A stretch of 12,000 nt of DNA from SIG588 sp045654545 (GCA_045654545.1 JAZONO010000103.1:1-12000), one strand, 5' to 3'; counted from the first letter of the stretch, positions 1 to 6,704 are shown. Notes: generated by a model not told the origin, from the letters alone. Translations and numbers: made by a program.

Positions 1-67
1 AAGGCACGGACGTGAAATAAAGGAAAAAGCACCCCCCGTACGGTGGGCGGTCATAGGGATAAAATTG

Positions 68-110
68 GAGAGGATGTATCGTCAAAGATACATCCTCTCT
101 GTTTGTTTTG
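68..110 (+). terminator. Strong intrinsic terminator, 13-bp perfect stem
   Basis: Arms at 68-80 and 87-99 are perfectly complementary over 13 bp and enclose a 6-base loop (GTCAAA, 81-86). The right arm is followed by the T-rich stretch TGTTTGTTTTG. This fits a Rho-independent terminator for a plus-strand gene lying left of the window. The AAAATT just before the left arm gives a short T-run on the opposite strand, so weak bidirectional function is possible. Confidence 0.8.
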
Positions 111-145
111 TGAATATTGATGCCACTTGGAAAGCGGCTGTGACC

Positions 146-407
146 CTTGGCCCCCTTGTCTAAAGGGGGCTGGCATTTTCGAGGAGCGTAGGGAGGAGAA
201 AATGACTGGGGTCGCGTTGTCGACTGCCGCCGGTGGCGGGTGCAGGGAGACATAAGCGAGTGCCGCGGTCGAAATTCGCCGAGCGAAAGCGAGATGCGCG
301 AATTTCGGGTACCGCAAACGGATATTCTCTACGGCAAACTGTCACTATGAAAGGACTACCCCTCAGTCTCGCTTCGCTCGCCAGCTCCCCTGACAAGGGG
401 AGCCAAG
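146..407. repeat. Palindromic repeat element: two inverted degenerate copies around a spacer
   Basis: The left end (146-197) begins CTTGGC and contains an 8-bp hairpin (150-157 with 163-170). The right end (359-407) is its inverted counterpart, ends GCCAAG and contains an 8-bp hairpin (384-391 with 396-403). Reading the right end on the minus strand, the order is CTTGGC, C-rich/G-rich hairpin, GAGCTGGC, GAGCGAAGCGAG, GAGGGG, which parallels the left end with scattered changes. The spacer carries a further hairpin (270-307). This arrangement resembles a non-autonomous, MITE-like or REP-like element. No clear target-site duplication is visible. Similar CTTGGCTCCCC / CCTCAGTC hairpin sequences are, from memory, common intergenic repeats in gut Clostridia. 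Confidence 0.6.
270..307. repeat. 10-bp perfect inverted repeat inside the palindromic element
   Basis: CGAAATTCGC (270-279) is exactly complementary to GCGAATTTCG (298-307), with an 18-base loop. The loop contains CGAGCGAAAGCGAG (280-293), which is itself complementary, with one base difference, to CTCGCTTCGCTCG at 368-380 in the right arm of the element. The segment could therefore fold locally or pair at long range. No T-run follows, so it is not a terminator. Confidence 0.7.
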
Positions 408-427
408 ACACACTCTCCTAAATCCCT

Positions 428-458
428 AACACCACCCGCCGTACAGCGGTGTTTTTTT
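428..458 (+). terminator. Intrinsic terminator with seven-T tract
   Basis: An imperfect GC-containing hairpin is followed directly by seven T residues (452-458). Two alternative pairings exist. One is AACACC (428-433) with GGTGTT (448-453), continued by GC/GC after a bulge. The other is CCGC (436-439) with GCGG (446-449) around a CGTACA loop. It sits after the repeat element and 48 bases before the ruv promoter -35, so it would stop read-through into the operon. Confidence 0.6.
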
Positions 459-505
459 ATTCCCCTTCGGTGGTAAATAAAATGTAAATTTTCCCCTTTG
501 AGATA

Positions 506-534
506 TTGCCACCGCAGCGTATATATGATATAAT
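506..534 (+). promoter_or_regulatory. Predicted sigma-70/sigma-A promoter of the ruv operon
   Basis: A -35 hexamer TTGCCA (506-511) is separated by 17 bases from a perfect -10 TATAAT (529-534). The -10 is preceded by TG at 526-527, which makes an extended -10 (TGATATAAT). Transcription would start near 541, giving a leader of about 57 bases before ruvC. No operator such as a LexA/DinR box is evident around it, so there is no sequence sign of SOS control. Confidence 0.8.
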
Positions 535-583
535 ATTTTAAATATAAGCATTTATAAGGGGAAGTGTCCGTTTTTGGGGCGAA

Positions 584-590
584 AAGGAGG
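584..590 (+). promoter_or_regulatory. Ribosome binding site that fixes the ruvC start
   Basis: AAGGAGG lies 7 bases before the GTG at 598. It excludes the longer in-frame TTG start at 574, which would put the Shine-Dalgarno sequence inside the coding region and add eight residues absent from the family. Confidence 0.85.
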
Positions 591-597
591 TGCGACC

Positions 598-1125
598 GTG
601 ATTATTTTGGGGATCGATCCCGGGTATGCCATCGTGGGATGGGGTTGCGTGCAATACGAACGCGGCCGTTTCACCCCCCTCGCGTTTGGTGCCATCACCA
701 CCCCTGCCGGGATGGAGTTTGCGGTGCGGTTGGAATGCATTTATGAACAACTGGGATTGCTGTGTGCCAAATACAAACCCGATGCCGCGGCGGTGGAACG
801 GTTATACTTTCAAAACAACCAAAAAACGGCGATCGACGTGGCGCAGGCGCGCGGTGTCACATTGCTCGCATTGAAGCAAAGCGGTGTGCCGGTGTTTGAA
901 TACACCCCGTTACAGGTGAAATCGGCGGTGTGCGGATTTGGACAGGCGCACAAGCCGCAGGTGATGGAGATGACCCGTCGTCTGTTGAATTTGAAAGAAG
1001 TGCCGCATCCCGACGATACGGCGGATGCCTTGGCGATTGCGATCTGCCACGGGCAGACGGGCGGCACGGCGCTGAAACAGGCGTTGCTGCAACAGAGAAT
1101 GAAACAGGGAGGGCAAAGCAAATGA
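598..1125 (+). CDS. ruvC: Crossover junction endodeoxyribonuclease RuvC
   Basis: RuvC is the dimeric Mg-dependent resolvase that nicks Holliday junctions symmetrically after RuvAB branch migration, acting in the cytoplasm on recombination intermediates. The predicted protein has 175 residues, close to the usual RuvC length. The RNase H-like fold is marked by the opening LGIDPG with catalytic Asp7, Glu67 in AAVERLYF, the FQNNQKTA segment that follows, and the C-terminal HPDDTADALA with Asp140 and Asp143 completing the acidic tetrad. All four expected catalytic acids are therefore present. The GTG start is chosen from the AAGGAGG at 584-590 and from the family's N-terminus. It is the first gene of the operon, and its TGA overlaps the ruvA ATG by four bases (ATGA), suggesting translational coupling within the resolvasome set. 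Confidence 0.96.
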   Translation: MIILGIDPGYAIVGWGCVQYERGRFTPLAFGAITTPAGMEFAVRLECIYEQLGLLCAKYKPDAAAVERLYFQNNQKTAIDVAQARGVTLLALKQSGVPVFEYTPLQVKSAVCGFGQAHKPQVMEMTRRLLNLKEVPHPDDTADALAIAICHGQTGGTALKQALLQQRMKQGGQSK

Positions 1126-1721
1126 TCCACAGTGTACGCGGAAAACTGATCCATATCGAACCGCGCTTGGCGGTGGTGGAATGCGGCGGTATCGGCATGG
1201 CGTGCCAAATCACCATGAACACCGCGCGTGAACTGCCACCGCAGGGCGAGGACGTGATGCTCTACACCATTTTGAACGTGCGCGAAGATGCCATGGAATT
1301 GTTCGGCTTTGCCGACACGGCGGAACGCCGTTGCTTTTTGCAGTTGACCTCGGTGAGCGGTGTCGGCCCGAAAGCCGCCATTGCGATCCTGTCGGAACTG
1401 TCGCCCGACAAATTGGCGCTGGCCATCGCCACAGGGGATCACAAGACCATCACCCGTGCGCAGGGGGTGGGCCCGAAACTGGCGCAACGCGTGGTGCTGG
1501 AACTGAAAGATAAGATGACCGCCGTTACCTTTGAAGGGGAGCCGGTGGCGGCACAAGGCCCGATTTCGGCGGCAGGCAACGCCGCCGAAGCGGTGAACGC
1601 ACTCACGGTGCTCGGGTTTTCGGCATCCGAAGCGTCCGCCGCCGTGGGGCGGTTGGACAGCGCGTTGCCGGTGAACGAGCTGGTGCGCGAAGCGTTGAAA
1701 AGTTTGGCACGAAAGGGGTAA
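1122..1721 (+). CDS. ruvA: Holliday junction branch migration complex subunit RuvA
   Basis: RuvA binds the four-way junction as a tetramer and loads the RuvB motors. The protein is 199 residues, the normal length. Residues 1-63 form the OB-fold domain I (MIHSVRGKL to ELFGFAD). Two helix-hairpin-helix motifs follow: SGVGPKAA around 79-86 and QGVGPKLA around 114-121. A flexible alanine/glycine-rich linker covers about 140-155. The C-terminal three-helix domain III (about 156-199, with ALTVLGFSASEA) is the part that contacts RuvB. The ATG at 1122 is preceded by AGGGAGGG (1106-1113) and overlaps the ruvC stop. An in-frame extension back to 930 exists, but it runs inside ruvC and does not resemble RuvA. 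ruvB follows after six bases. Confidence 0.96.
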   Translation: MIHSVRGKLIHIEPRLAVVECGGIGMACQITMNTARELPPQGEDVMLYTILNVREDAMELFGFADTAERRCFLQLTSVSGVGPKAAIAILSELSPDKLALAIATGDHKTITRAQGVGPKLAQRVVLELKDKMTAVTFEGEPVAAQGPISAAGNAAEAVNALTVLGFSASEASAAVGRLDSALPVNELVREALKSLARKG

Positions 1722-1727
1722 CGGGAC

Positions 1728-2750
1728 GTGGAAATGGATTACGAAAACCGCATGGTAACCACCGAATACATCCCCGAAGATGAAACCGAAAACTCCTTGC
1801 GTCCGCGCGCGCTTTCGGAATATATCGGGCAGGAAAAGGTGAAAGAAAACCTGTCGGTGTTTATTGATGCCGCGAAACAGCGCGGTGACGTGCTGGATCA
1901 CGTGCTGTTATACGGCCCTCCGGGACTGGGCAAAACCACCCTCTCTGCCATTATTGCGAACGAAATGGGTGTGAACTTCCGCATCACCTCCGGTCCTGCG
2001 TTGGAGCGACCGGGTGACTTGGCGGCGATGCTCACGAATCTGGATGTGGGCGACGTGCTGTTTATTGATGAGATACACCGCCTGCCGCGCACGGTGGAGG
2101 AGATCCTTTACCCGGCGATGGAAGATTTCGCGATCGACATTATGAACGGCAAGGGGCAGGGCGCGATGTCCATTCACCTGCCGTTGCCGAAATTCACCCT
2201 GATCGGTGCCACCACGCGTGCAGGGCAACTCTCCGCCCCGTTGCGTGACCGTTTCGGCGTGATCTCGCGGTTGGAATTGTATACCCCCGAAGAGTTGGCG
2301 AAGATCGTGCGCCGTTCAGCAGGCATTTTGGACATCCCCTGCGATGAGGACGGTGCGCTGGAGATCGCTTCCCGTTGTCGCGGTACACCGCGTATTGCGA
2401 ACCGTTTGCTCAAGCGTGTGCGTGACTTTGCACAGATCCTGAACGGCGGTGTGATCGATGCGGATGCCGCGCGAAAAGCGCTGGATCGTTTGGAAATTGA
2501 TGAACTGGGACTGGATATGGTGGATCGCCGCATGCTCAAAGCGATGATCGACTATTACAACGGTGGCCCCGTTGGCCTGGATACGTTGGCGGCGGTGATC
2601 GGCGAAGAAGCGGTTACCATCGAGGACGTGTATGAACCGTATCTGATGCAGATCGGGTTCCTTTCGCGCACACCGCGCGGACGTGTGGTGTTGCCTGCGG
2701 CGTATCAACATCTGGATATTCCGCAACCCGGGCAACAGACTTTCGGATAA
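1728..2750 (+). CDS. ruvB: Holliday junction branch migration DNA helicase RuvB
   Basis: RuvB is the hexameric AAA+ ATPase that pulls DNA through the RuvA-bound junction. The 340-residue protein matches family length and order. It has the N-terminal LRPRALSEYIGQ segment, Walker A GPPGLGKT (63-70), Walker B LFIDEIHRL (Asp114, Glu115), sensor 1 in IGATTRAG (about 159-166), arginine finger region PLRDRFG (Arg173), and the lid helices with CRGTPRIANRLLKRVRDFA. A C-terminal winged-helix DNA-binding domain covers about 257-330 and includes EEAVTIEDVYEPYL and GFLSRTPRGR. The GTG start at 1728 has GAAAGGGG (1711-1718) nine bases upstream. An ATG two codons later is a less likely alternative. No motif is missing, so it is expected to be active. 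Confidence 0.97.
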   Translation: MEMDYENRMVTTEYIPEDETENSLRPRALSEYIGQEKVKENLSVFIDAAKQRGDVLDHVLLYGPPGLGKTTLSAIIANEMGVNFRITSGPALERPGDLAAMLTNLDVGDVLFIDEIHRLPRTVEEILYPAMEDFAIDIMNGKGQGAMSIHLPLPKFTLIGATTRAGQLSAPLRDRFGVISRLELYTPEELAKIVRRSAGILDIPCDEDGALEIASRCRGTPRIANRLLKRVRDFAQILNGGVIDADAARKALDRLEIDELGLDMVDRRMLKAMIDYYNGGPVGLDTLAAVIGEEAVTIEDVYEPYLMQIGFLSRTPRGRVVLPAAYQHLDIPQPGQQTFG

Positions 2751-2761
2751 GGGGATATTGT

Positions 2762-4114
2762 ATGGGACGACTTTTCGGCACGGATGGGGTGCGCGGTATG
2801 GCAAACACCGCATTGACGTGCGATATGGCGATGAATATCGGCCGTGCGCTGGGCGTATCGGTGGGGGAAGGGGAACGTCCCTGCGTGCTGGTTGGGCAGG
2901 ATACACGCCGTTCTTCGGATATGATCGCCGCCGCGTTGGTGGCCGGTCTTTGCTCGGTGGGGGTGGACGTGCGCCTGCTCGGCGTGGTGCCTTCCCCGGC
3001 GGTGGCGTTTCTCACCCGTCAAAGCGGGGCGGATGCCGGCGTGATGATCGGTGCGGCACACACCCCGTGCGAGTATAACGGCATCAAGGTGTTCGACCGT
3101 GAGGGGCGAAAGTCCTCTGTGTTGGAAGAACGTATTGAAGCGGTGATGCTGGACGGTGCAGGGGTGATGCCCTGCCCCGTGGGCGGCGACGTGGGCACGG
3201 TGAGTGAACAGCCTCGTGCGGCGGAGGAATACGTGCAGTATCTCACCGCCACCGCGGCGGTGGACCTGCGCGGTATGCGTGTGGCGGTGGATGCCGCCAA
3301 CGGTGCCGCGGCGGTCACGGCCGAACGCGTGTTTCGCGATCTGGGTGCCGAGCCGCTGATGCTGAACACCGCTCCCAACGGCGTGAACATCAACAAGGGA
3401 TGCGGCACGGCGCAGGTGGAAGGTCTGGTGGAGTTTGTCAAGACCCACAAATGCTTTGCCGGCATCGCCTTTGATGGCGACGGCGAACGCTGTGTGGCGG
3501 TGGATGAAAAAGGCAACCTGGTGGACGGCGACCGTATGTTGGCGGCGTTTGCACTGGATGCCAAGGAAAAAGGCGCGCCGAACGGCGACATTGTGTGTGC
3601 CACCGCACTTTCGAATCTCGGCTTTTTCCGTTTTTGTGAAGAAAACGGCATTCGTGTGATCACGGCGGCATCGGGCAGCCGTTCGGTGGCGGAAACCATG
3701 ACCGCCGCCGATTGTGTGCTGGGCGGTGAGCCGACGGGCAGTGTGGTGATGAAAGCATTTTCCGCCACCGCCGACGGCGAGTTGACCGCGGTGCAACTGT
3801 TGGCGCTGTGCCGCGAAAAGGGATGCAAGCTTTCGGCGATCGAAGCGCAGATGCCGCGTTCGCCGCAGGTGATGTTCACCGTGAAAGCGGATGCGAGTGC
3901 CAAAGCGGCATTTGTGGCAGACAAAGCGTTGCAGACCCACATTGCCGAGGCGGATGCTTCGCTTCGTCCCGAAGGGCGCGTGACGGTGCGCCCCTCTGAA
4001 ACCGAGCCGTTGATCCGCATTGTGGTGGAAGGGCGCGAATTCGATGATATCAACCGTGTGGCTGTCGCGTTGACAGACACCGTAAAACAAGCTATTGGAG
4101 TCAAAATGGTATGA
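2762..4114 (+). CDS. GlmM-like phosphohexomutase homologue, probable pseudoenzyme
   Basis: The 450 residues align along their full length with phosphoglucosamine mutase (GlmM), which interconverts glucosamine-6-P and glucosamine-1-P for peptidoglycan precursors. The opening GRLFGTDGVRG, the DTRRSSDM and NGIKVFD segments and the overall domain order are typical. The key loops are not. The family's ISASHNP reads IGAAHTP, with Ala99 at the phosphoserine. DGDGDR reads DGDGER (Glu242). GDRYV reads GSRSV (305-309). GGE(N/Q)SGH reads GGEPTGS (321-327). TTGDG reads ATADG (335-339). RPSGTEP reads RPSETEP (Glu413). The frame is intact and codon use matches the neighbours, so this is not simple decay. 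It is inferred to lack normal mutase activity and may bind a ligand or partner. It starts 11 bases after ruvB and its stop overlaps the methyltransferase start. Confidence 0.85.
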   Translation: MGRLFGTDGVRGMANTALTCDMAMNIGRALGVSVGEGERPCVLVGQDTRRSSDMIAAALVAGLCSVGVDVRLLGVVPSPAVAFLTRQSGADAGVMIGAAHTPCEYNGIKVFDREGRKSSVLEERIEAVMLDGAGVMPCPVGGDVGTVSEQPRAAEEYVQYLTATAAVDLRGMRVAVDAANGAAAVTAERVFRDLGAEPLMLNTAPNGVNINKGCGTAQVEGLVEFVKTHKCFAGIAFDGDGERCVAVDEKGNLVDGDRMLAAFALDAKEKGAPNGDIVCATALSNLGFFRFCEENGIRVITAASGSRSVAETMTAADCVLGGEPTGSVVMKAFSATADGELTAVQLLALCREKGCKLSAIEAQMPRSPQVMFTVKADASAKAAFVADKALQTHIAEADASLRPEGRVTVRPSETEPLIRIVVEGREFDDINRVAVALTDTVKQAIGVKMV

Positions 4115-4977
4115 GAGCAGCAAAAAATTGGGTAGACTATGAATTGTTGGATGCCTCCGGCGGCGAACGGCTGGAACGGTGGGGCGAGTTCATTCTGATC
4201 CGTCCCGATCCGCAGGTGCTGTGGGATACACCCAAGACCCACCCGATGTGGAAACGCGCGCACGCGCGGTATCACCGCTCCAACACGGGCGGCGGTCATT
4301 GGGAAACCTTGCGTCCTCTGCCCGACAGTTGGCAGATCGGATACGGCGATCTGCGGTTCAACTTGAAACCGATGGGATTTAAGCACACGGGATTGTTCCC
4401 CGAGCAGGCGGTGAACTGGGAAGATATGGCGGATGCCATCCGCACGGCCGGCCGTCCCATTAAGGTGCTCAACCTGTTCGGATACACCGGCGGTGCCACC
4501 CTTGCCTGTGTCGCAGCCGGTGCTCACGTCACCCACGTGGATGCTTCAAAGGGCATGGTGTTGTGGGGGCGCGAAAATGCCGTGGAATCGGGATTGGCCG
4601 ACCGTCCGATGCGCTGGCTGGTGGACGATTGCGGCAAGTTCGTGCAACGCGAACAGCGCCGCGGCAACAAATACGATGCCATTTTGATGGATCCGCCGTC
4701 CTACGGGCGCGGACCGAACGGCGAAGTGTGGAAACTGGAAGAACAGATCTTCCCCCTGGTGAGGGATTGCGTGTCCTTGCTTTCGGATACGCCGCTGTTT
4801 TTCTATATCAACTCCTACACCACGGGGTTATCCCCCTCGGTGATGCAATACATTTTGCACGCACTCATCCCCGAGAAATTCGGCGGTGTGATCGATGCCG
4901 ATGAGATCGGTCTGCCCGTGACGGCAAACGGATGGGTGCTGCCTTGCGGCTCGACCGCACGTTGGAGGAGTAAGTAA
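4111..4977 (+). CDS. Class I SAM-dependent methyltransferase, RlmI/RlmK-like
   Basis: A Rossmann-fold methyltransferase of 288 residues resembling the catalytic half of the 23S rRNA enzymes RlmI/RlmK (COG1092-type, Methyltrans_SAM). Residues 1-110 form an N-terminal region including ERWGEFILIRPDPQVLW. SAM-binding motif I is VLNLFGYTGGAT (119-130), the acidic end of strand two is Asp144 in HVDASKG, and motif IV is ILMDPPSYGRG (191-201). No separate N-terminal PUA domain is seen. The later strand reads FYINSYTTG, where m5C enzymes usually carry a Cys-containing motif, so cytosine C5 chemistry looks unlikely. The substrate is unknown; RNA is inferred. Its ATG overlaps the stop of the GlmM-like gene (ATGA), with GGAG at 4097-4100, which suggests coupled translation. 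Confidence 0.8.
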   Translation: MRAAKNWVDYELLDASGGERLERWGEFILIRPDPQVLWDTPKTHPMWKRAHARYHRSNTGGGHWETLRPLPDSWQIGYGDLRFNLKPMGFKHTGLFPEQAVNWEDMADAIRTAGRPIKVLNLFGYTGGATLACVAAGAHVTHVDASKGMVLWGRENAVESGLADRPMRWLVDDCGKFVQREQRRGNKYDAILMDPPSYGRGPNGEVWKLEEQIFPLVRDCVSLLSDTPLFFYINSYTTGLSPSVMQYILHALIPEKFGGVIDADEIGLPVTANGWVLPCGSTARWRSK

Positions 4978-4978
4978 G

Positions 4979-5824
4979 ATGGCGACATCGATGATCGATA
5001 CACGGCAGGTGACCTTTTCCTACACCGCCGAAGAAGAGTTGCCGCGCGAAGTGCTGCACGGCATCTCGCTCACGGTGGAAAAGGGCAGTTTTGTCGCGTT
5101 GCTCGGGCACAACGGCTCAGGGAAATCCACCATGGCCAAGATGTTCAACGCCCTTCTGTTACCGAGCGGCGGCGTGGTGCTGGTGGAAGATATGAACACC
5201 GCCGAGGAAGAACGCAAATACGACATTCGCCGCACGGTGGGGATGGTGCTTCAAAACCCCGATAACCAGCTCGTGTCCACCGTGGTGGAAGAGGACGTGG
5301 CGTTCGGCCCCGAAAACTTAGGGGTGCCGCCTGCCGAAATCCGCACGCGTGTGGAAGCGGCTTTGCGCGCGGTGGATATGTGGGAATTCCGTTCCCACGC
5401 ACCGCACAAACTCTCGGGCGGACAAAAACAGCGAGTGGCGATCGCCGGTGTGCTGGCGATGCAACCGCGTTGTCTGGTGTTGGACGAACCCACCGCTATG
5501 CTGGATCCGCAAGGGCGCCGCGAAGTGATGGATACGGTGCGCCGTTTGAACCGTGAACAGGGGATGACGGTGGTGCTGATCACCCACTACATGGAAGAGG
5601 CGGCACGCGCCGACCGCGTGGTGGTGATGGATAACGGTCACATCGTGACCGACGGCACGCCGCGTGAGGTGTTTGCCGATGTGGCACGGATGCGTGCGTT
5701 GCAACTGGACGTGCCGCAACCGACCGAACTGTGTTGGCGGTTGCGTGAGCAAGGGGTGGCGTTGCCCCCCGATATTCTCACGGTAGATGAATGTGTGGAG
5801 GCACTCGCCTCTTTGATGGAGTAA
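4979..5824 (+). CDS. ecfA1: ECF transporter energy-coupling ATPase EcfA1 (CbiO-like)
   Basis: One of the two ABC ATPases that power an energy-coupling factor importer for vitamins or transition metals, sitting on the cytoplasmic face of EcfT. In 281 residues it has Walker A GHNGSGKS (43-50), Q-loop Gln92 in LQNPDNQLV, signature LSGGQKQR (145-152), Walker B CLVLDEPTA with Asp169/Glu170, D-loop MLDP, and H-loop His203 in LITHYMEEA. The C-terminal extension typical of EcfA (about 230-281, with QPTELCWRLREQG) is present. The ATG at 4979 has GGAGGAG (4964-4970) inside the end of the methyltransferase gene and eight bases upstream. It directly precedes the second ATPase and EcfT. No substrate-binding S component is nearby, as in group II systems where S units are encoded elsewhere. 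Confidence 0.93.
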   Translation: MATSMIDTRQVTFSYTAEEELPREVLHGISLTVEKGSFVALLGHNGSGKSTMAKMFNALLLPSGGVVLVEDMNTAEEERKYDIRRTVGMVLQNPDNQLVSTVVEEDVAFGPENLGVPPAEIRTRVEAALRAVDMWEFRSHAPHKLSGGQKQRVAIAGVLAMQPRCLVLDEPTAMLDPQGRREVMDTVRRLNREQGMTVVLITHYMEEAARADRVVVMDNGHIVTDGTPREVFADVARMRALQLDVPQPTELCWRLREQGVALPPDILTVDECVEALASLME

Positions 5825-5828
5825 GCTT

Positions 5829-6704
5829 ATGACCATTTTGGAAACCCAAAACTTGACCTACACCTATTCCGACGGTCTGCCGACCGCACGGGCTGCGGTG
5901 AAGGATGTGTCGCTCAAGGTGGAAAAGGGCAGTTTTGTGGGCGTGATCGGCCACACGGGCTCGGGAAAATCCACCTTAATACAGCACTTCAACGGACTGC
6001 TTCGCCCCACGAGTGGGCGCGTGTTGTTGGGTGGCGAGGATATTTGGAAAAATCCGAAAGCCATTCGGCAGGTGCGGTTTCGCGTGGGGCTGGTGTTCCA
6101 GTATCCCGAACACCAGTTGTTCGAAGATACGGTGCGACGGGACATTGCATTCGGTCCGCGCAACATGGGGTTGGACGAGCAAGAGATTGAAGCGCGGGTG
6201 GAAGAAGCCGCGACGTTTGTCGGTTTGTCCACCGAACTGTTGGATAAATCTCCGTTTGATCTGTCGGGCGGCGAAAAGCGCCGTGCGGCGGTGGCCGGTG
6301 TGATGGCGATGCGCCCCGAAGTGCTCATTTTGGATGAGCCGACGGCAGGTCTTGACCCGGCAGGGCAGGAACATTTGTTGCGCCAAGTGAAAGCGTATCA
6401 GCAAACGAGCGGATGCACCGTGTTGCTGGTGTCCCACCGCATGGAGGACGTGGCGCGTGTGGCGGACCGCGTGTTGGTGATGAACGGCGGCGAGGTGGCG
6501 ATGTACGACGACACAGCGGCGGTGTTCTCCCGTGCGGAGGAACTGCGTGCCATCGGCTTGTCCATTCCTGCCGTGACGCGTGTGTTCATGGGTCTGCGTG
6601 CGCGCGGATTTGACATGGGTGACAATGTGTACACCGTGGAGCAAGCGGTGGCGCGGCTCACCCCCCACCTTGCCAAAGGAAGGGGGAACAGCCATGCTCC
6701 GTGA
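5829..6704 (+). CDS. ecfA2: ECF transporter energy-coupling ATPase EcfA2 (CbiO-like)
   Basis: The second ABC ATPase of the ECF module, expected to heterodimerise with EcfA1. In 291 residues it shows Walker A GHTGSGKS (41-48), Q-loop Gln91 in VFQYPEHQLFEDTV, signature LSGGEKRR (145-152), Walker B VLILDEPTAGLDP with Asp169/Glu170, and H-loop His203 in LLVSHRMEDV. The FQYPEHQLFEDTV segment and GLDEQEI are characteristic of EcfA2-type proteins, whereas EcfA1 has LQNPDNQLV. It starts four bases after ecfA1, with a weak GGAG at 5818-5821. Its end overlaps ecfT by 11 bases, so production of the three subunits is probably coupled. It shares a 21-base identical stretch with ecfA1 just before the Walker A region. 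Confidence 0.93.
   Translation: MTILETQNLTYTYSDGLPTARAAVKDVSLKVEKGSFVGVIGHTGSGKSTLIQHFNGLLRPTSGRVLLGGEDIWKNPKAIRQVRFRVGLVFQYPEHQLFEDTVRRDIAFGPRNMGLDEQEIEARVEEAATFVGLSTELLDKSPFDLSGGEKRRAAVAGVMAMRPEVLILDEPTAGLDPAGQEHLLRQVKAYQQTSGCTVLLVSHRMEDVARVADRVLVMNGGEVAMYDDTAAVFSRAEELRAIGLSIPAVTRVFMGLRARGFDMGDNVYTVEQAVARLTPHLAKGRGNSHAP

Larger units (their letters stand above)
1..573. other. Intergenic region upstream of the ruv operon, no supported gene
   Basis: No open frame in this stretch looks like a protein gene. The possible small frames on either strand run through palindromic repeat sequence and have no convincing ribosome binding site. A stop codon falls at 13-15 in one frame and at 18-20 in another, so the first few bases could be the tail of an upstream plus-strand gene, but too little is present to name it. 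An imperfect GC-rich inverted sequence centred on the 8-base palindrome CCGTACGG (36-43) follows, without a T-run. The rest holds two terminators, an inverted-repeat element and the promoter, each listed separately. Confidence 0.75.

Noticed and set aside
1..20. Tail of an upstream coding gene
   Set aside because: Stops occur at 13-15 and 18-20 in two frames, but only four or five codons are visible, so neither the frame nor the identity can be supported.
51..421. Small open frames on both strands in the intergenic region (51-317 minus, 160-411 minus, 233-421 plus)
   Set aside because: They translate the palindromic repeat element, overlap each other in several frames, lack convincing ribosome binding sites and resemble no protein family.
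100..500. CRISPR array or tRNA gene in the intergenic region
   Set aside because: The repeats are only two, inverted and degenerate rather than direct and regularly spaced, and no tRNA cloverleaf or T-arm consensus was found.
574..597. TTG start for ruvC at 574
   Set aside because: The AAGGAGG at 584-590 is correctly spaced for GTG 598, and RuvC proteins begin directly before LGIDPG.
541..597. Riboswitch or attenuator in the ruvC leader
   Set aside because: The leader is only about 57 bases, AT-rich at its start, and shows no stable stem or T-run.
2705..4536. Long minus-strand open frames of 472 and 505 codons opposite the GlmM-like and methyltransferase genes
   Set aside because: They mirror plus-strand genes with strong family matches. 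GC-rich codon use leaves few stops on the opposite strand, and the translations are His/Arg/Ser-rich with no domain.
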